From Roseomonas indoligenes (GTDB lineage: Bacteria > Pseudomonadota > Alphaproteobacteria > Acetobacterales > Acetobacteraceae): a DNA stretch of 64,000 nucleotides. Both the position numbers and the translations under genes were made by a program. Shown here in pieces: positions 43,815-51,619 of the stretch (the stretch's first letter is position 1; each line of letters opens with the position of its first letter). The notes beneath the pieces were generated by a model, which saw nothing but the letters and a program-made list of their open reading frames with translations, searched no databases and was not told where the DNA came from. The stretch lies in the NCBI RefSeq assembly GCF_017813365.1, contig NZ_JAGIZA010000023.1, positions 1-64,000 of the forward strand, in the 5' to 3' direction.

Positions 43815-44510
43815 TCAGCGAGTCGGTTCGAGAGCTTCGTGGCGGGCCCGATCCAGGTCAGGCATGCGATAGTCCTGCTCGTCGATCTGTGCGAGGCGTG
43901 ACGGCACGACCTCAGTGTTCGAGACGCCGTAGAGCTTCTGGAAATTCATGATCAGCGGCTGCCACTTGGCGGGGTCGATCCGGTTCCGGTGCCCATCCAT
44001 GAGCAGACCGGGATCGACGTGAACGCGGGTGATGCGCACTTCGAATGCCGAGATCAGACCCGCGACCTGGGGGTCATCCTCCATGAGATCGTGACGTGCC
44101 GCAACGACGGCCTCCAGCTGGATCGGGCACTCCAACGCGCGCGGAGCGGCCACGGTCTGCGATGTGAGGGGGGTCAGGCCAGCCGCCTCGAACTTGTTCG
44201 GCTCGTATGAATAGCCCAGCTTCTGCTTCAGCGCCGGGATCTCCCTGGTGCCGGTCAGCCGTGCCAGCCTGTCCACCGCGTCTGCCTGCCTGGCGGATGC
44301 CAGGTTCAAAACGCACTGCCCGGTGCGGATCATGTTTTGCGGTGTCTTCGACGCGGTCTGAAGGCCAAGCATACAACGCCATCCCAGCCACCATGCGGAC
44401 GACATCGGTGCGAGGTTGGCGCTGCCATCCTCGTTCTGCGTGCTGATCAGGACTACCGGGGTCCCGAGATAGAGGATCGACGGCTCGATCGTGACATGGG
44501 TGTCGGCCAT
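43815..44510 (-). CDS. Flavin reductase-like (FMN-binding split barrel) protein
   Basis: A 231-residue protein of the flavin reductase/FMN-binding split-barrel family (SILYLGTPVVLISTQNEDGSANLAPMSSAW, AWWLGWRCMLGLQTASKTPQN). Relatives reduce flavins with NAD(P)H or act as small flavoprotein oxidoreductases. ATG 44510 has GGAG 8 bases upstream. A 17-of-22 match to the ada/ogt motif lies 58 bases before its start, followed by CATAAG at the -10 position, so it is likely alkylation-inducible. Its role in repair is unknown. Confidence 0.87.
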   Translation of the reverse strand: MADTHVTIEPSILYLGTPVVLISTQNEDGSANLAPMSSAWWLGWRCMLGLQTASKTPQNMIRTGQCVLNLASARQADAVDRLARLTGTREIPALKQKLGYSYEPNKFEAAGLTPLTSQTVAAPRALECPIQLEAVVAARHDLMEDDPQVAGLISAFEVRITRVHVDPGLLMDGHRNRIDPAKWQPLIMNFQKLYGVSNTEVVPSRLAQIDEQDYRMPDLDRARHEALEPTR

Positions 44511-44568
44511 GAGTGGCTCCGCGGGTTTGTTAGAGAGCCGCTTATGGGGTTGTGCATGCTCCGGGGAA

Positions 44569-44590
44569 CTCCGCTTCCTGCGCTGGAATC
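44569..44590 (-). promoter_or_regulatory. Ada-box-like motif upstream of the flavin reductase gene
   Basis: On the minus strand the motif begins GATTCCAGCGCAGG and ends GCGGAG. It matches the ada and ogt copies at 17 of 22 positions and contains AGCGCA, closest of the three to the E. coli Ada core AAAGCGCA. The gap to the start codon is 58 bases; CATAAG stands 22 bases downstream, exactly where TATCCT and TACCTC stand in the other two. Confidence 0.65.
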
Positions 44591-44779
44591 GAGCTGCCTT
44601 CAGTTGATCGTCCGCTAAGGAGGGTGAAGCGGGCGTACTCGCAGGAGCCTTCGACAGTCGCTCCCACCTATGGCGGCGGCATACGACCCGGGGTGCTAAT
44701 GTCGGCTTTCGGGAAGTGGTCAGTGCTCCGCGAACTGCCGAATTGGGCGCTTACCGGCAGTCCGTTTGGTTGAACCCTC

Positions 44780-45142
44780 TTTTCCCCGGCGCAGCCACAA
44801 GGCCGCAGTCTGTGATCAGGAAGCGCGCCCTTAGGCGCGCCGGTCCGTCGAACCACTACCTAGGAGACAGACCCTACCTACCCCCACCCATGAACGGCGA
44901 CCGGCAGGGTCGCCGGGTGGCGCCGAGCTCGGATGCGGGTTGGACGTCACCAACGAGGACGATGCCCATGATTGCCTGTGGAAACAGGACGCGCTTGTGA
45001 GCCCTCGGCCCCTCCGAAGCAGAACACCCCGGCCGCTATTGCCCACAACAAGGGCGCTCCTTGACCGTCACACAATGCTGTCCCACATTCCTGCCAAGTC
45101 AGCGTAAAGTCCTGAACCAATTAGGGAATCTTGCGTTCCTGG
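44780..45142. repeat. Dispersed intergenic repeat, copy B
   Basis: Diverged copy of 17650-18035, in the same orientation and with the same order of landmarks: TTTTCCCCGGCG, CTGTGATCAGG, the GCGCGCC-N4-GGCGCGC hairpin, CTCGGATGC, CCTGTGGAAACAGG, TTGACCGTCACACAA and TGAACCAATTAGGGAATCTT. The hairpin sequences are kept while intervening bases drift. It ends about 15 bases before the right long repeat begins. No protein frame is conserved. Confidence 0.7.
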
Positions 45143-45156
45143 GTGGGAATCCTGGC

Positions 45157-46499
45157 GCCCCAACCAGCGAATCGGATTTCAATTTTATTTCAGGGACTTA
45201 CGTCGGCGATCCAGCCCTTGGAGGTGGCCCGGCGGCCCGTGTCACACAACAGTGTCACACAACGGCCCACCCCTCCCGGCGCCAACCGCGCCGACGCACT
45301 ACCCACTTCGCCCTGCGGGGCGGCCGCTGAGTCTGGCGCCGGCGGCTGCCCACGCGGGTGCTGCGGCACTTCGGGGCCGACGATTCCACGTGCGGATTTC
45401 GGGACATTCAGATAGCCCTGGACGCCAGCTTCGAGCGATGGGCGCGCGGCGTGTGATCAGGGCGCGCCGCTCCACCTCACCACCGAGTGGAGGATCAGCG
45501 CTCGTCAACGCTTGCTACCCGCGCCCGCTCTTGGTGGGCGGCAACACATGCCTGGGACTGCGCCTCGGCGCGAGACAAACGACGGCGCACGGCATGCGCG
45601 ACGGCCGTATTCGACCGCTACGGGCAAGCGGTTGAGCGATGCACAGCCCAATCGTCAGCGGTTTGTCGTCCAGAGGCGCTGGCTCTCAGGAGGAAGGGTG
45701 CCCACCGGCACGGGTGAAGTCTGTCGGAGGCGGACACCTCCGCCGTCAGCCCCGGCCGCTTGCCGCGCAGCGGCGCCGTCACGGCCAGTTGCACGATACC
45801 GTCGAGGTTGCGCGACACCGTATCGGCGAAGGTGTGGTAGTTCCGCGCCGTCAGGGCGCTGCACAGCAACGCCACCGTGCACGGTGCCTCCGCCCCGGCC
45901 CCGGCGGCGGGCGCCAGTGGCAGCGCGGCGGCCAGGATCAGCAGCCGGCAGTCGGGGGGACAGTCGGCACGTTGCGCCGTTTCTTTCAGGGCTGCGTCCA
46001 GCGGAACCGTTCGCTGGGCGCGCCGTCTGCCCCCGGCGCCGTGGCTGCGGTGTGGCGGAACACGTCGGCGGTTTGCCCGCCGGGGTCCGCCCGCGCCGCG
46101 TTCAGTCCTTGCGGTGGCCGCGGCCGGACTGGGTCTTCTCGGCCCCTGCCGCGGCGGCGTGGCCCTTTTCCGCCTTGCCGGCGGTCGCGGTGGAGGTGTC
46201 GTCGGTCGGGGAGTCGTTGTCGGCGGCGGTGGATGCGGCCGGCTTGGGCGAGCCGTGGCCGTGCGTGGTCGGGGCCGGCGGCGGCCCGCCCTCGGTCACG
46301 TCGGGGGACGACGGCAGGCGGTTGCCGGGCACCAGGGGGCGTTCGTTCTGGTCGCTCATGGGGGCGTTCCTCGCGGTTCGTGTTCGCGAGGTTAACCCGG
46401 CGGGCGCCGGGCGAGTTGCGGCGGGAACATGGCCTTGGGCCTGCGCTAACGGTGAAGGCGGAAGCTAGCCCAGTGACCGACCTTGGCCGGAGGCGGCAT
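45157..46499 (+). repeat. Long direct repeat, right copy (about 1.34 kb)
   Basis: Same sequence and orientation as 39299-40435, with an extra block of about 218 bases (about 45303-45520) bounded by CTACCC on each side. Outside that block the copies are nearly identical over about 1.1 kb. With the left copy it brackets the alkylation-repair genes. No recognisable mobility gene is inside. Confidence 0.9.
46102..46359 (-). CDS. Small hydrophilic protein, 85 residues (right copy)
   Basis: The predicted protein is identical over all 85 residues to that at 40028-40285, with the same ribosome binding site. Identity may reflect recent duplication of the whole repeat rather than selection, because flanking noncoding sequence is also almost unchanged. 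Pro/Ala/Ser/Thr-rich, polar, no known domain. Confidence 0.6.
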   Translation of the reverse strand: MSDQNERPLVPGNRLPSSPDVTEGGPPPAPTTHGHGSPKPAASTAADNDSPTDDTSTATAGKAEKGHAAAAGAEKTQSGRGHRKD

Positions 46500-46856
46500 G
46501 TCCACTCCCGGGCTATCAGTGTCGAGAAGCAGACATCAGCGGCCAATTTGCGAACGTGTGGTCGCCCCTTCTAGGGCGCTATTGAAGCATGAGCCTGCGT
46601 TCCTGGCTCTTTCCGTACCTTGTGGGACGGCAAGGCACGCATCGGCGCGACGGGGGGCTGCCGCACCGATCTCCAGCATGTCAGCCCTCCTCCTCGAAGA
46701 GCCAGAACTGGGTACTGCGGCTCCTGCTGGGTGGCCGGGGCAGAGGACGTTACCGCGGCAGGCTGCGCCTGCACGGCAGCCATGGGGAGGGCGGCCATGA
46801 AGGTGGCGGCTATGAGGGTGAGGCGCAGCCGCCTCGTCCTGCGTCCCCGCGTCCGG
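46500..46856. other. Region after the right repeat with a possible signal-peptide relic
   Basis: No intact gene. On the minus strand from 46837 a frame reads RRLRLTLIAATFMAALPMAAVQAQ, which looks like a signal peptide, followed by a Gln/Pro-rich stretch. It has ACG where an ATG would be expected and no recognisable mature domain. It may be the decayed start of an exported protein gene. Confidence 0.35.
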
Positions 46857-47738
46857 TCAGCCGGCCCTTCCGACTGCGACCTCGTCGGCTGTGAGGGTGA
46901 ACTGCATGAGATCCTCGCCGAGCACCAGCTGGCCGTCATAGCCGGCGCGTGTTCGCTGCTCGATCTCCGCGAGGGAGACGGGCGGCGTGCCGGGCGCCCT
47001 GATCTGCACGATGTGGGTGAAGGCGGCCAGCCTCGGACGGGTGGCGGAGAAGATCTCCGCCGCCTGCTCCGGGGAGGTGTGGTGGTCCGCGATGGCCCTT
47101 GAGATGGAGTGGTCCGCCAGGCCGGGCGGCAACCCGCAGACCTCGTGGACGAGCAGGTCCACCCCGGCGCCGTACCGGACGACGTTCGGGTGCGGCTTCG
47201 TGTCGCCGGAGAGGAGGACGCTGCGCCCGCCATGGTCGATGCGGAAGCCCACGGCCGGGCGGATGTGCTGGCCGTGGTCCACCTCGAACGCCGTCACCCG
47301 CACCCCGGCCTCGTCCAGGATCACGCCCCCGCTCGCGGGGAAGTCCCGCGCCTCAATGCGCGTCGCCGCCTCAGGGACGCGCTCGTCCGCCATGCGGATG
47401 CGGATGTCGTCCGCGAAGGCTTCCCGGAGATGATGGGCCATCCGTTCCGTGCCGGGCGGGCCGAAGAGGCGCATCGGGGTACGGCGTCCGCCCCAGGCGG
47501 GAGGAACGTAGGAGCTCATCCACACATCCGCGAGCCCGTTCACGTGGTCCGAATGGAAGTGGGTGAGGAAGACGGCGGACACCTGCCCCAGAGGGACTCC
47601 GCACTGGGCGAGGCGGACGGGGCAGCCGCGCCCGGCATCGAACAGAAGGTTGAGCCCGCCCGCCTGGACGAGCGCGGCCGGACCGAAGCGCTCGGCGCTA
47701 GGGTTCGGCGTGCCGGTCCCCAGCAGCGTGACCACCAT
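46857..47738 (-). CDS. Metallo-beta-lactamase-fold hydrolase
   Basis: A 293-residue MBL-fold protein with the metal motif THFHSDHVNGLAD, preceded by MVVTLLGTGTPNPSAERFG and followed by SGDTKPHPN and an HEVCG motif, as in RNase Z/arylsulfatase-like members. Two Zn or Fe/Mn ions are expected. ATG 47738 begins the fold, but GGGAGGG touches it directly; GTG 47735 or the longer ATG 47807 are alternatives. It diverges from a Bug binding protein, which suggests a common pathway. The substrate is unknown. Confidence 0.85.
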   Translation of the reverse strand: MVVTLLGTGTPNPSAERFGPAALVQAGGLNLLFDAGRGCPVRLAQCGVPLGQVSAVFLTHFHSDHVNGLADVWMSSYVPPAWGGRRTPMRLFGPPGTERMAHHLREAFADDIRIRMADERVPEAATRIEARDFPASGGVILDEAGVRVTAFEVDHGQHIRPAVGFRIDHGGRSVLLSGDTKPHPNVVRYGAGVDLLVHEVCGLPPGLADHSISRAIADHHTSPEQAAEIFSATRPRLAAFTHIVQIRAPGTPPVSLAEIEQRTRAGYDGQLVLGEDLMQFTLTADEVAVGRAG

Positions 47739-47844
47739 CCCTCCCGGATCAGCTTCCACGACGTCCTCCGCCCTTTTGCTCTGGCCCTTATCCCACGGCT
47801 CGCACATATTGGGTCAATAAGCTAGCCTATAGAGGGAGGAAAGG

Positions 47845-48852
47845 ATGAAACTGCTCGGAGATCGTGCCGTGTTCATGATGCAGCGGCGCCACTTCGGTGC
47901 AGCGCTGCTGGCCGGCCTGGCAGCTCCGCGTCTGGCGCCGGCCCAGGAGGCGTGGCCCGCGAGGCCGGTCCGGATCGTCGCTCCCTTCGCGCCGGGCGGC
48001 GCGCCCGACGTGGCGATCCGCTTGGCGCTGCCGCGCCTGACCGAGAGGCTCGGCCAACCCTTCGTCGTCGAGAACCGGCCGGGCGGGAACGGCACCATCG
48101 CCGCTGAGGCGGTCGCGCGCGCCGCGCCGGACGGCTACACCCTGCTTCTCGCGACGAACTCCGTGGTGGCGATCAATCCGGCCCTCTTTGGCCCGCGCCT
48201 GGCCTACCAGCCGGAGAAGGACTTCGTCCCGATCGCGCGGCTGGCGAGGCTGCCCTTCTTCCTCTTCGTGCCGGCGCACTCACCCGCCCGCGACCTGAAG
48301 GGGCTCTTCGCCCAGGCCCGCTCGGCCAGGCAGCCCCTGGCTTACGCGACCAACGGTAGCGGCACGGTGGGGCACCTGGCGACGGAGCAGCTTCAGCGCG
48401 CCGCCGGGATCGAGCTGACGCACGCGCCCTACCGCGGCTATCCCGCCGCCCTGGCCGACCTGATCGCCGGGCGGGTGGACCTGTGCATCAGCGACCTCAC
48501 GGTGTTCGGCGGGCCGCTGCGCGGCGGGCAGCTTCGCGCCCTGGCGGCGGTCGCACCCGAACGTTCCCCTTTCCTCCCGGATGTGCCGGCCCTGCCGGAA
48601 CTCGGCTTCCCGGCCCTGGACGGCAGCGTCTGGTTCGGCCTGTTCGCCCCGGCGGGAACGCCCGAGGGCGTGATCGCCCGGCTGGATCAGGAGCTGAGGG
48701 ACTGGCTCGCCCTGGAGGCGACCCGTGCGGGCCTCGCCAACATCAGCCAGGAGCCCGCCTATCTCGGCCGCGAGACGCTTCCGGCGCAACTGCGGCAGGA
48801 GAGGGCCCGCTACGCCGAGGTGATTGCCAGCGCGGGCATCCGGCCGGACTGA
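47845..48852 (+). CDS. Bug/TctC-family binding protein
   Basis: A 335-residue exported binding protein. The signal peptide MQRRHFGAALLAGLAAPRLA ends near APAQ; Bug signatures are WPARPVRIVAPFAPGG, VVENRPGGNGTIA and APDGYTLLL. GAGGGAGGAAAGG before ATG 47845 is a strong ribosome binding site; an inner ATG pair near 47875 is an alternative start. It is divergent from the MBL-fold gene with a 106-base shared upstream region, so the two may share regulation. No TctAB genes nearby. Confidence 0.92.
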   Translation: MKLLGDRAVFMMQRRHFGAALLAGLAAPRLAPAQEAWPARPVRIVAPFAPGGAPDVAIRLALPRLTERLGQPFVVENRPGGNGTIAAEAVARAAPDGYTLLLATNSVVAINPALFGPRLAYQPEKDFVPIARLARLPFFLFVPAHSPARDLKGLFAQARSARQPLAYATNGSGTVGHLATEQLQRAAGIELTHAPYRGYPAALADLIAGRVDLCISDLTVFGGPLRGGQLRALAAVAPERSPFLPDVPALPELGFPALDGSVWFGLFAPAGTPEGVIARLDQELRDWLALEATRAGLANISQEPAYLGRETLPAQLRQERARYAEVIASAGIRPD

Positions 48853-49029
48853 CCTCCATGCGGCCTGCCATGAGCCCCTCGGAGGCTTGGGCAGGCTTCC
48901 CCGCCGCTCACATGGGCATGGCCGATCCTGCCGCCTCCCCCGCAGCATGGCGTCGGCGAGGATGGGAGATGGTCGTGAGAGCCTCGTCCTCCTCTGGACG
49001 CCGGCTCAACGGCATTGGTCACCCACTCC

Positions 49030-50001
49030 TCAGGGTGCCGGATCGAGACTGCTGCCCGACGTGGCGGAGTGCCCGCCATCGAGGGCCGTGGCACGGGGCC
49101 AGCTGCCCTCCGCCACCATGTTGGCGACGCAGTCGCGCATCAGGCCCGCGATGCGGGCCACGGCGTCCGAGCCCGCACGCCCCCTGGCGCGGGCGAGGAA
49201 GCGCCGCAGCCGGAGGTCGCCGATCGGCACGGCCCTCAGCGTCCCGGCCTCCAGTTCGGCCCTGACGACGGCCGCCACCTCCACCATCGGCCCGACGCCC
49301 GCCAGGACAAGCTGCCGTCCGACGACCGCCGTGTCGACCTGGGCGAGCGGTGACAGGGCCTGCCCTGCCTGAGCCTGAGCGGCCATCAGCATGCGCTGCA
49401 TGGGACCATCCGGCGGGCCGGTGACCACCAGCGGCAATCGGCCCAGCGCGGCCAGTTCCACCCTGTCCTTGGCAAGCTGCGGGTCGTTGCGCAGGCCGAT
49501 CAGGCAGACCGGCTCCTCCAGCAGCGGTGTTAGGAGGAAGCGGGACGGGTCCGTCGGGCCGTTGAGGATGGCGACGTCGACACGCCCCTCGTGGATCCAC
49601 GTCTCGAGCACGGGGCTGGCCGCCGTCGTGATCCGCAGCCGCACATGGGGATAGCGGCGAAGGCTCAGCGCGGCCAGGCGCCCTCCGAAGAGCTCCGCCA
49701 CGCTCGGCGAGAAGCCGAGGGCGACCGTGCCCTGGGGCTCCCGAGGCTGCGCGCGCGCCTCTTCCAGCAGGGCGCCGGCCTCGGCGAGCACCGCCTCCGC
49801 CCGGGCCAGCAGCACCTCTCCCTCGGGCGTCAGGGCGACGCCCCGGGCGTGGCGCTCCAGCAACTGGACCCCGAGCTCCGCCTCCAGCTTCGCGACCTGC
49901 CGGCTGAGCGCGGGCTGCGCCACCCGCAGCAGGGCAGCGGCCCGCCCGAAGTGCCGCTGGCGCCCGACGACCGTGAAGTAGCGGAGCTGGCGCAGTTCCA
50001 A
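49030..50001 (-). CDS. LysR-family transcriptional regulator
   Basis: A 323-residue LysR protein beginning LELRQLRYFTVVGRQRHFG, with recognition helix QPALSRQVAKLEAELG and an effector domain (GTVALGFSPSVAELFG, VDVAILNGP, AGVGPMVEVAAVV). TTG 50001 is chosen as start because it gives the standard family N-terminus; upstream codons show no homology and the ribosome binding site is weak. It diverges from the Bug gene at 50140 and probably regulates the Bug-GGCT-sulfatase operon. Confidence 0.87.
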   Translation of the reverse strand: MELRQLRYFTVVGRQRHFGRAAALLRVAQPALSRQVAKLEAELGVQLLERHARGVALTPEGEVLLARAEAVLAEAGALLEEARAQPREPQGTVALGFSPSVAELFGGRLAALSLRRYPHVRLRITTAASPVLETWIHEGRVDVAILNGPTDPSRFLLTPLLEEPVCLIGLRNDPQLAKDRVELAALGRLPLVVTGPPDGPMQRMLMAAQAQAGQALSPLAQVDTAVVGRQLVLAGVGPMVEVAAVVRAELEAGTLRAVPIGDLRLRRFLARARGRAGSDAVARIAGLMRDCVANMVAEGSWPRATALDGGHSATSGSSLDPAP

Positions 50002-50139
50002 GGGGATGATCCATGCCGGTCCGGCATCGGGCCTGTCGCCCGATGGTCTTGGACTTGCGGGGCATGGTGGCGCGACGATGGCTGAAAATAAAGCCGCCCC
50101 GCGCCGGGCTTGCCGGGGCTCCGGAGGAGACAACCACCC

Positions 50140-51198
50140 ATGCCGACCGACATCCCTCCTGACTTTCGCGATCCGGCATCGACAGGGGCGAAGTGCATCG
50201 AGCCGGAAGCCCCGGCCGGGTGCTGCCGCCGCGAACTCCTCGGCGCCTCCCTCCTGATCGGGGGCGCCGCCCTGGCGCGCCAGGCCGCGGCGCAGGATCC
50301 CTGGCCCTCCCGCCCCGTCAGCATCGTCGTGCCCGGGCCCGCCGGCGGCACGGGGGACGTGATCTCCCGCTCCATCGTGCCGATCCTGCAGGCCTCCTTC
50401 GGGCGGCCGGTGGTGGTGGACAACCGGCCGGGGGCGAACGGCGAGGTGGGCACCCGCTTCGTGGCCCGCAGCGCCGCTGACGGCTACACGCTGCTCATGG
50501 GCTCGATCGGCCACTTCGCCATCAACTTCGCCCTGCGCCCTAGCCTCAGTTACGACCCGGTGAAGGACTTCGACCCCGTCACCCTGGTGGCGACCACGCC
50601 CAACGTCCTCGTCGTCAACCCGCAGAACCCGGCCCGGGACCTGCCATCGCTCGTCGCCTGGATGAAGGGCCGGGGCGACCGCACCTCCTACGCGACGAGC
50701 GGCGTCGGCTCCTCGGACCAGCTGACCATGGAACTGTTCAAGCAGCTCACCGGCACCCAGGCCCAGCACGTGCCCTATCCCGGCGGCCCCCCGGCCCTGA
50801 CCGACCTCATGGCGGGGAATGTCGAGATGGCCTTCTTCAACCTGGGCAACGTCACGAACCATGTGCGCGAGGGACGGCTGCGGGCGGTCGTGATCACCTC
50901 GCCCGAGCGCTCCTCGCTGTTGCCGGACGTACCGACGGGGGTGGAATCCGGGCTACGCGACCTCGTCGTCACCTCCTGGCAGGCGATGATGGTGCCGGCG
51001 GGCGTGCCGGCCCCGGTTGTGGACCGCCTACACAAGGAGATCACCGCCGCGCTGCGCCAGCCGCAGGTGGTTCAGCGCATGGCGGAGATCGGCTTCACCG
51101 TCTCGGCCAGCACGCCGCAGGAGTGCCGGGCCTTCCAGGTGTCGGAGATCGGCCGCTGGAAGGCGCTGATCAATCGCCAGGGCATCCGGGCGGAGTAG
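50140..51198 (+). CDS. Bug/TctC-family binding protein
   Basis: A 352-residue binding protein with a long N-terminus: about 30 polar residues precede the twin-arginine-like CCRRELLGASLLIGGAALA, which suggests Tat export. Bug signatures are WPSRPVSIVVPGPAGG, VVDNRPGANGEVG and ADGYTLLMG. GGAGGAG stands about 10 bases before ATG 50140. First gene of an apparent operon with a small GGCT-like protein and a sulfatase, so it may bind a sulfated compound or its product, by inference. Confidence 0.92.
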   Translation: MPTDIPPDFRDPASTGAKCIEPEAPAGCCRRELLGASLLIGGAALARQAAAQDPWPSRPVSIVVPGPAGGTGDVISRSIVPILQASFGRPVVVDNRPGANGEVGTRFVARSAADGYTLLMGSIGHFAINFALRPSLSYDPVKDFDPVTLVATTPNVLVVNPQNPARDLPSLVAWMKGRGDRTSYATSGVGSSDQLTMELFKQLTGTQAQHVPYPGGPPALTDLMAGNVEMAFFNLGNVTNHVREGRLRAVVITSPERSSLLPDVPTGVESGLRDLVVTSWQAMMVPAGVPAPVVDRLHKEITAALRQPQVVQRMAEIGFTVSASTPQECRAFQVSEIGRWKALINRQGIRAE

Positions 51199-51206
51199 GG
51201 GCGTGC

Positions 51207-51614
51207 ATGACGGACGAGGCCGACTTCCTGCTCGCCGTGGGTAACCACCTGGCGGGCCTGTCCCGGCACCACGAGCTGCTGGACGAGGGGGCCAGGCTCC
51301 TTCACCCCGTGCGCACGGCGGCCTCCTACCGCCTGCTGACGCGCGGTGCTGCCGACAGCCCCAATCCGGGGCTGGTCGAGGCGGAGCCGGGGAGGGGCGC
51401 CCGCATCGAGGGCGAGTTGTACGCGCTGCCCGCCGGGGCCGTGGCGCGACTGGCCTCTCTCGTCCGCGCGCCCATCCGGCTGGGCCGCGTTCGGCTGGAG
51501 GACGGGGCGGAGGTGCACGGCTACCTCTGCGACCCGGCCGAGGCGGCCGGCGCGCGCGACATCAGCGATCTCGGCGGCTGGCGCGCCTTCCTGGCCGGCT
51601 CGAAGGGGGAGTAG
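51207..51614 (+). CDS. Gamma-glutamylcyclotransferase-like / allophanate hydrolase C-terminal-like protein
   Basis: A 135-residue protein resembling the AIG2/GGCT fold and the stand-alone relatives of the allophanate hydrolase C-terminal domain: LLAVGNHLAGLSRHHELL, AASYRLLTRG, RIEGELYALPAGAVARL, PIRLGRVRLEDGAEVHGYLC. In allophanate hydrolase this domain carries the second hydrolytic step; in GGCT proteins it forms oxoproline. Only the fold can be claimed. It lies 8 bases after the Bug gene and 5 bases before the sulfatase. Confidence 0.75.
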   Translation: MTDEADFLLAVGNHLAGLSRHHELLDEGARLLHPVRTAASYRLLTRGAADSPNPGLVEAEPGRGARIEGELYALPAGAVARLASLVRAPIRLGRVRLEDGAEVHGYLCDPAEAAGARDISDLGGWRAFLAGSKGE

Positions 51615-51619
51615 GCACC

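Noticed and set aside
39299-46499. Composite transposon carrying the alkylation-repair genes
   Set aside because: No transposase or terminal inverted repeats were found in the flanking repeats, so only 'direct repeats' can be stated.
46680-46837. Signal-peptide-like frame as an intact small exported protein
   Set aside because: It has no ATG, GTG or TTG at the expected start and no recognisable mature domain; kept only as a possible relic in the region entry.
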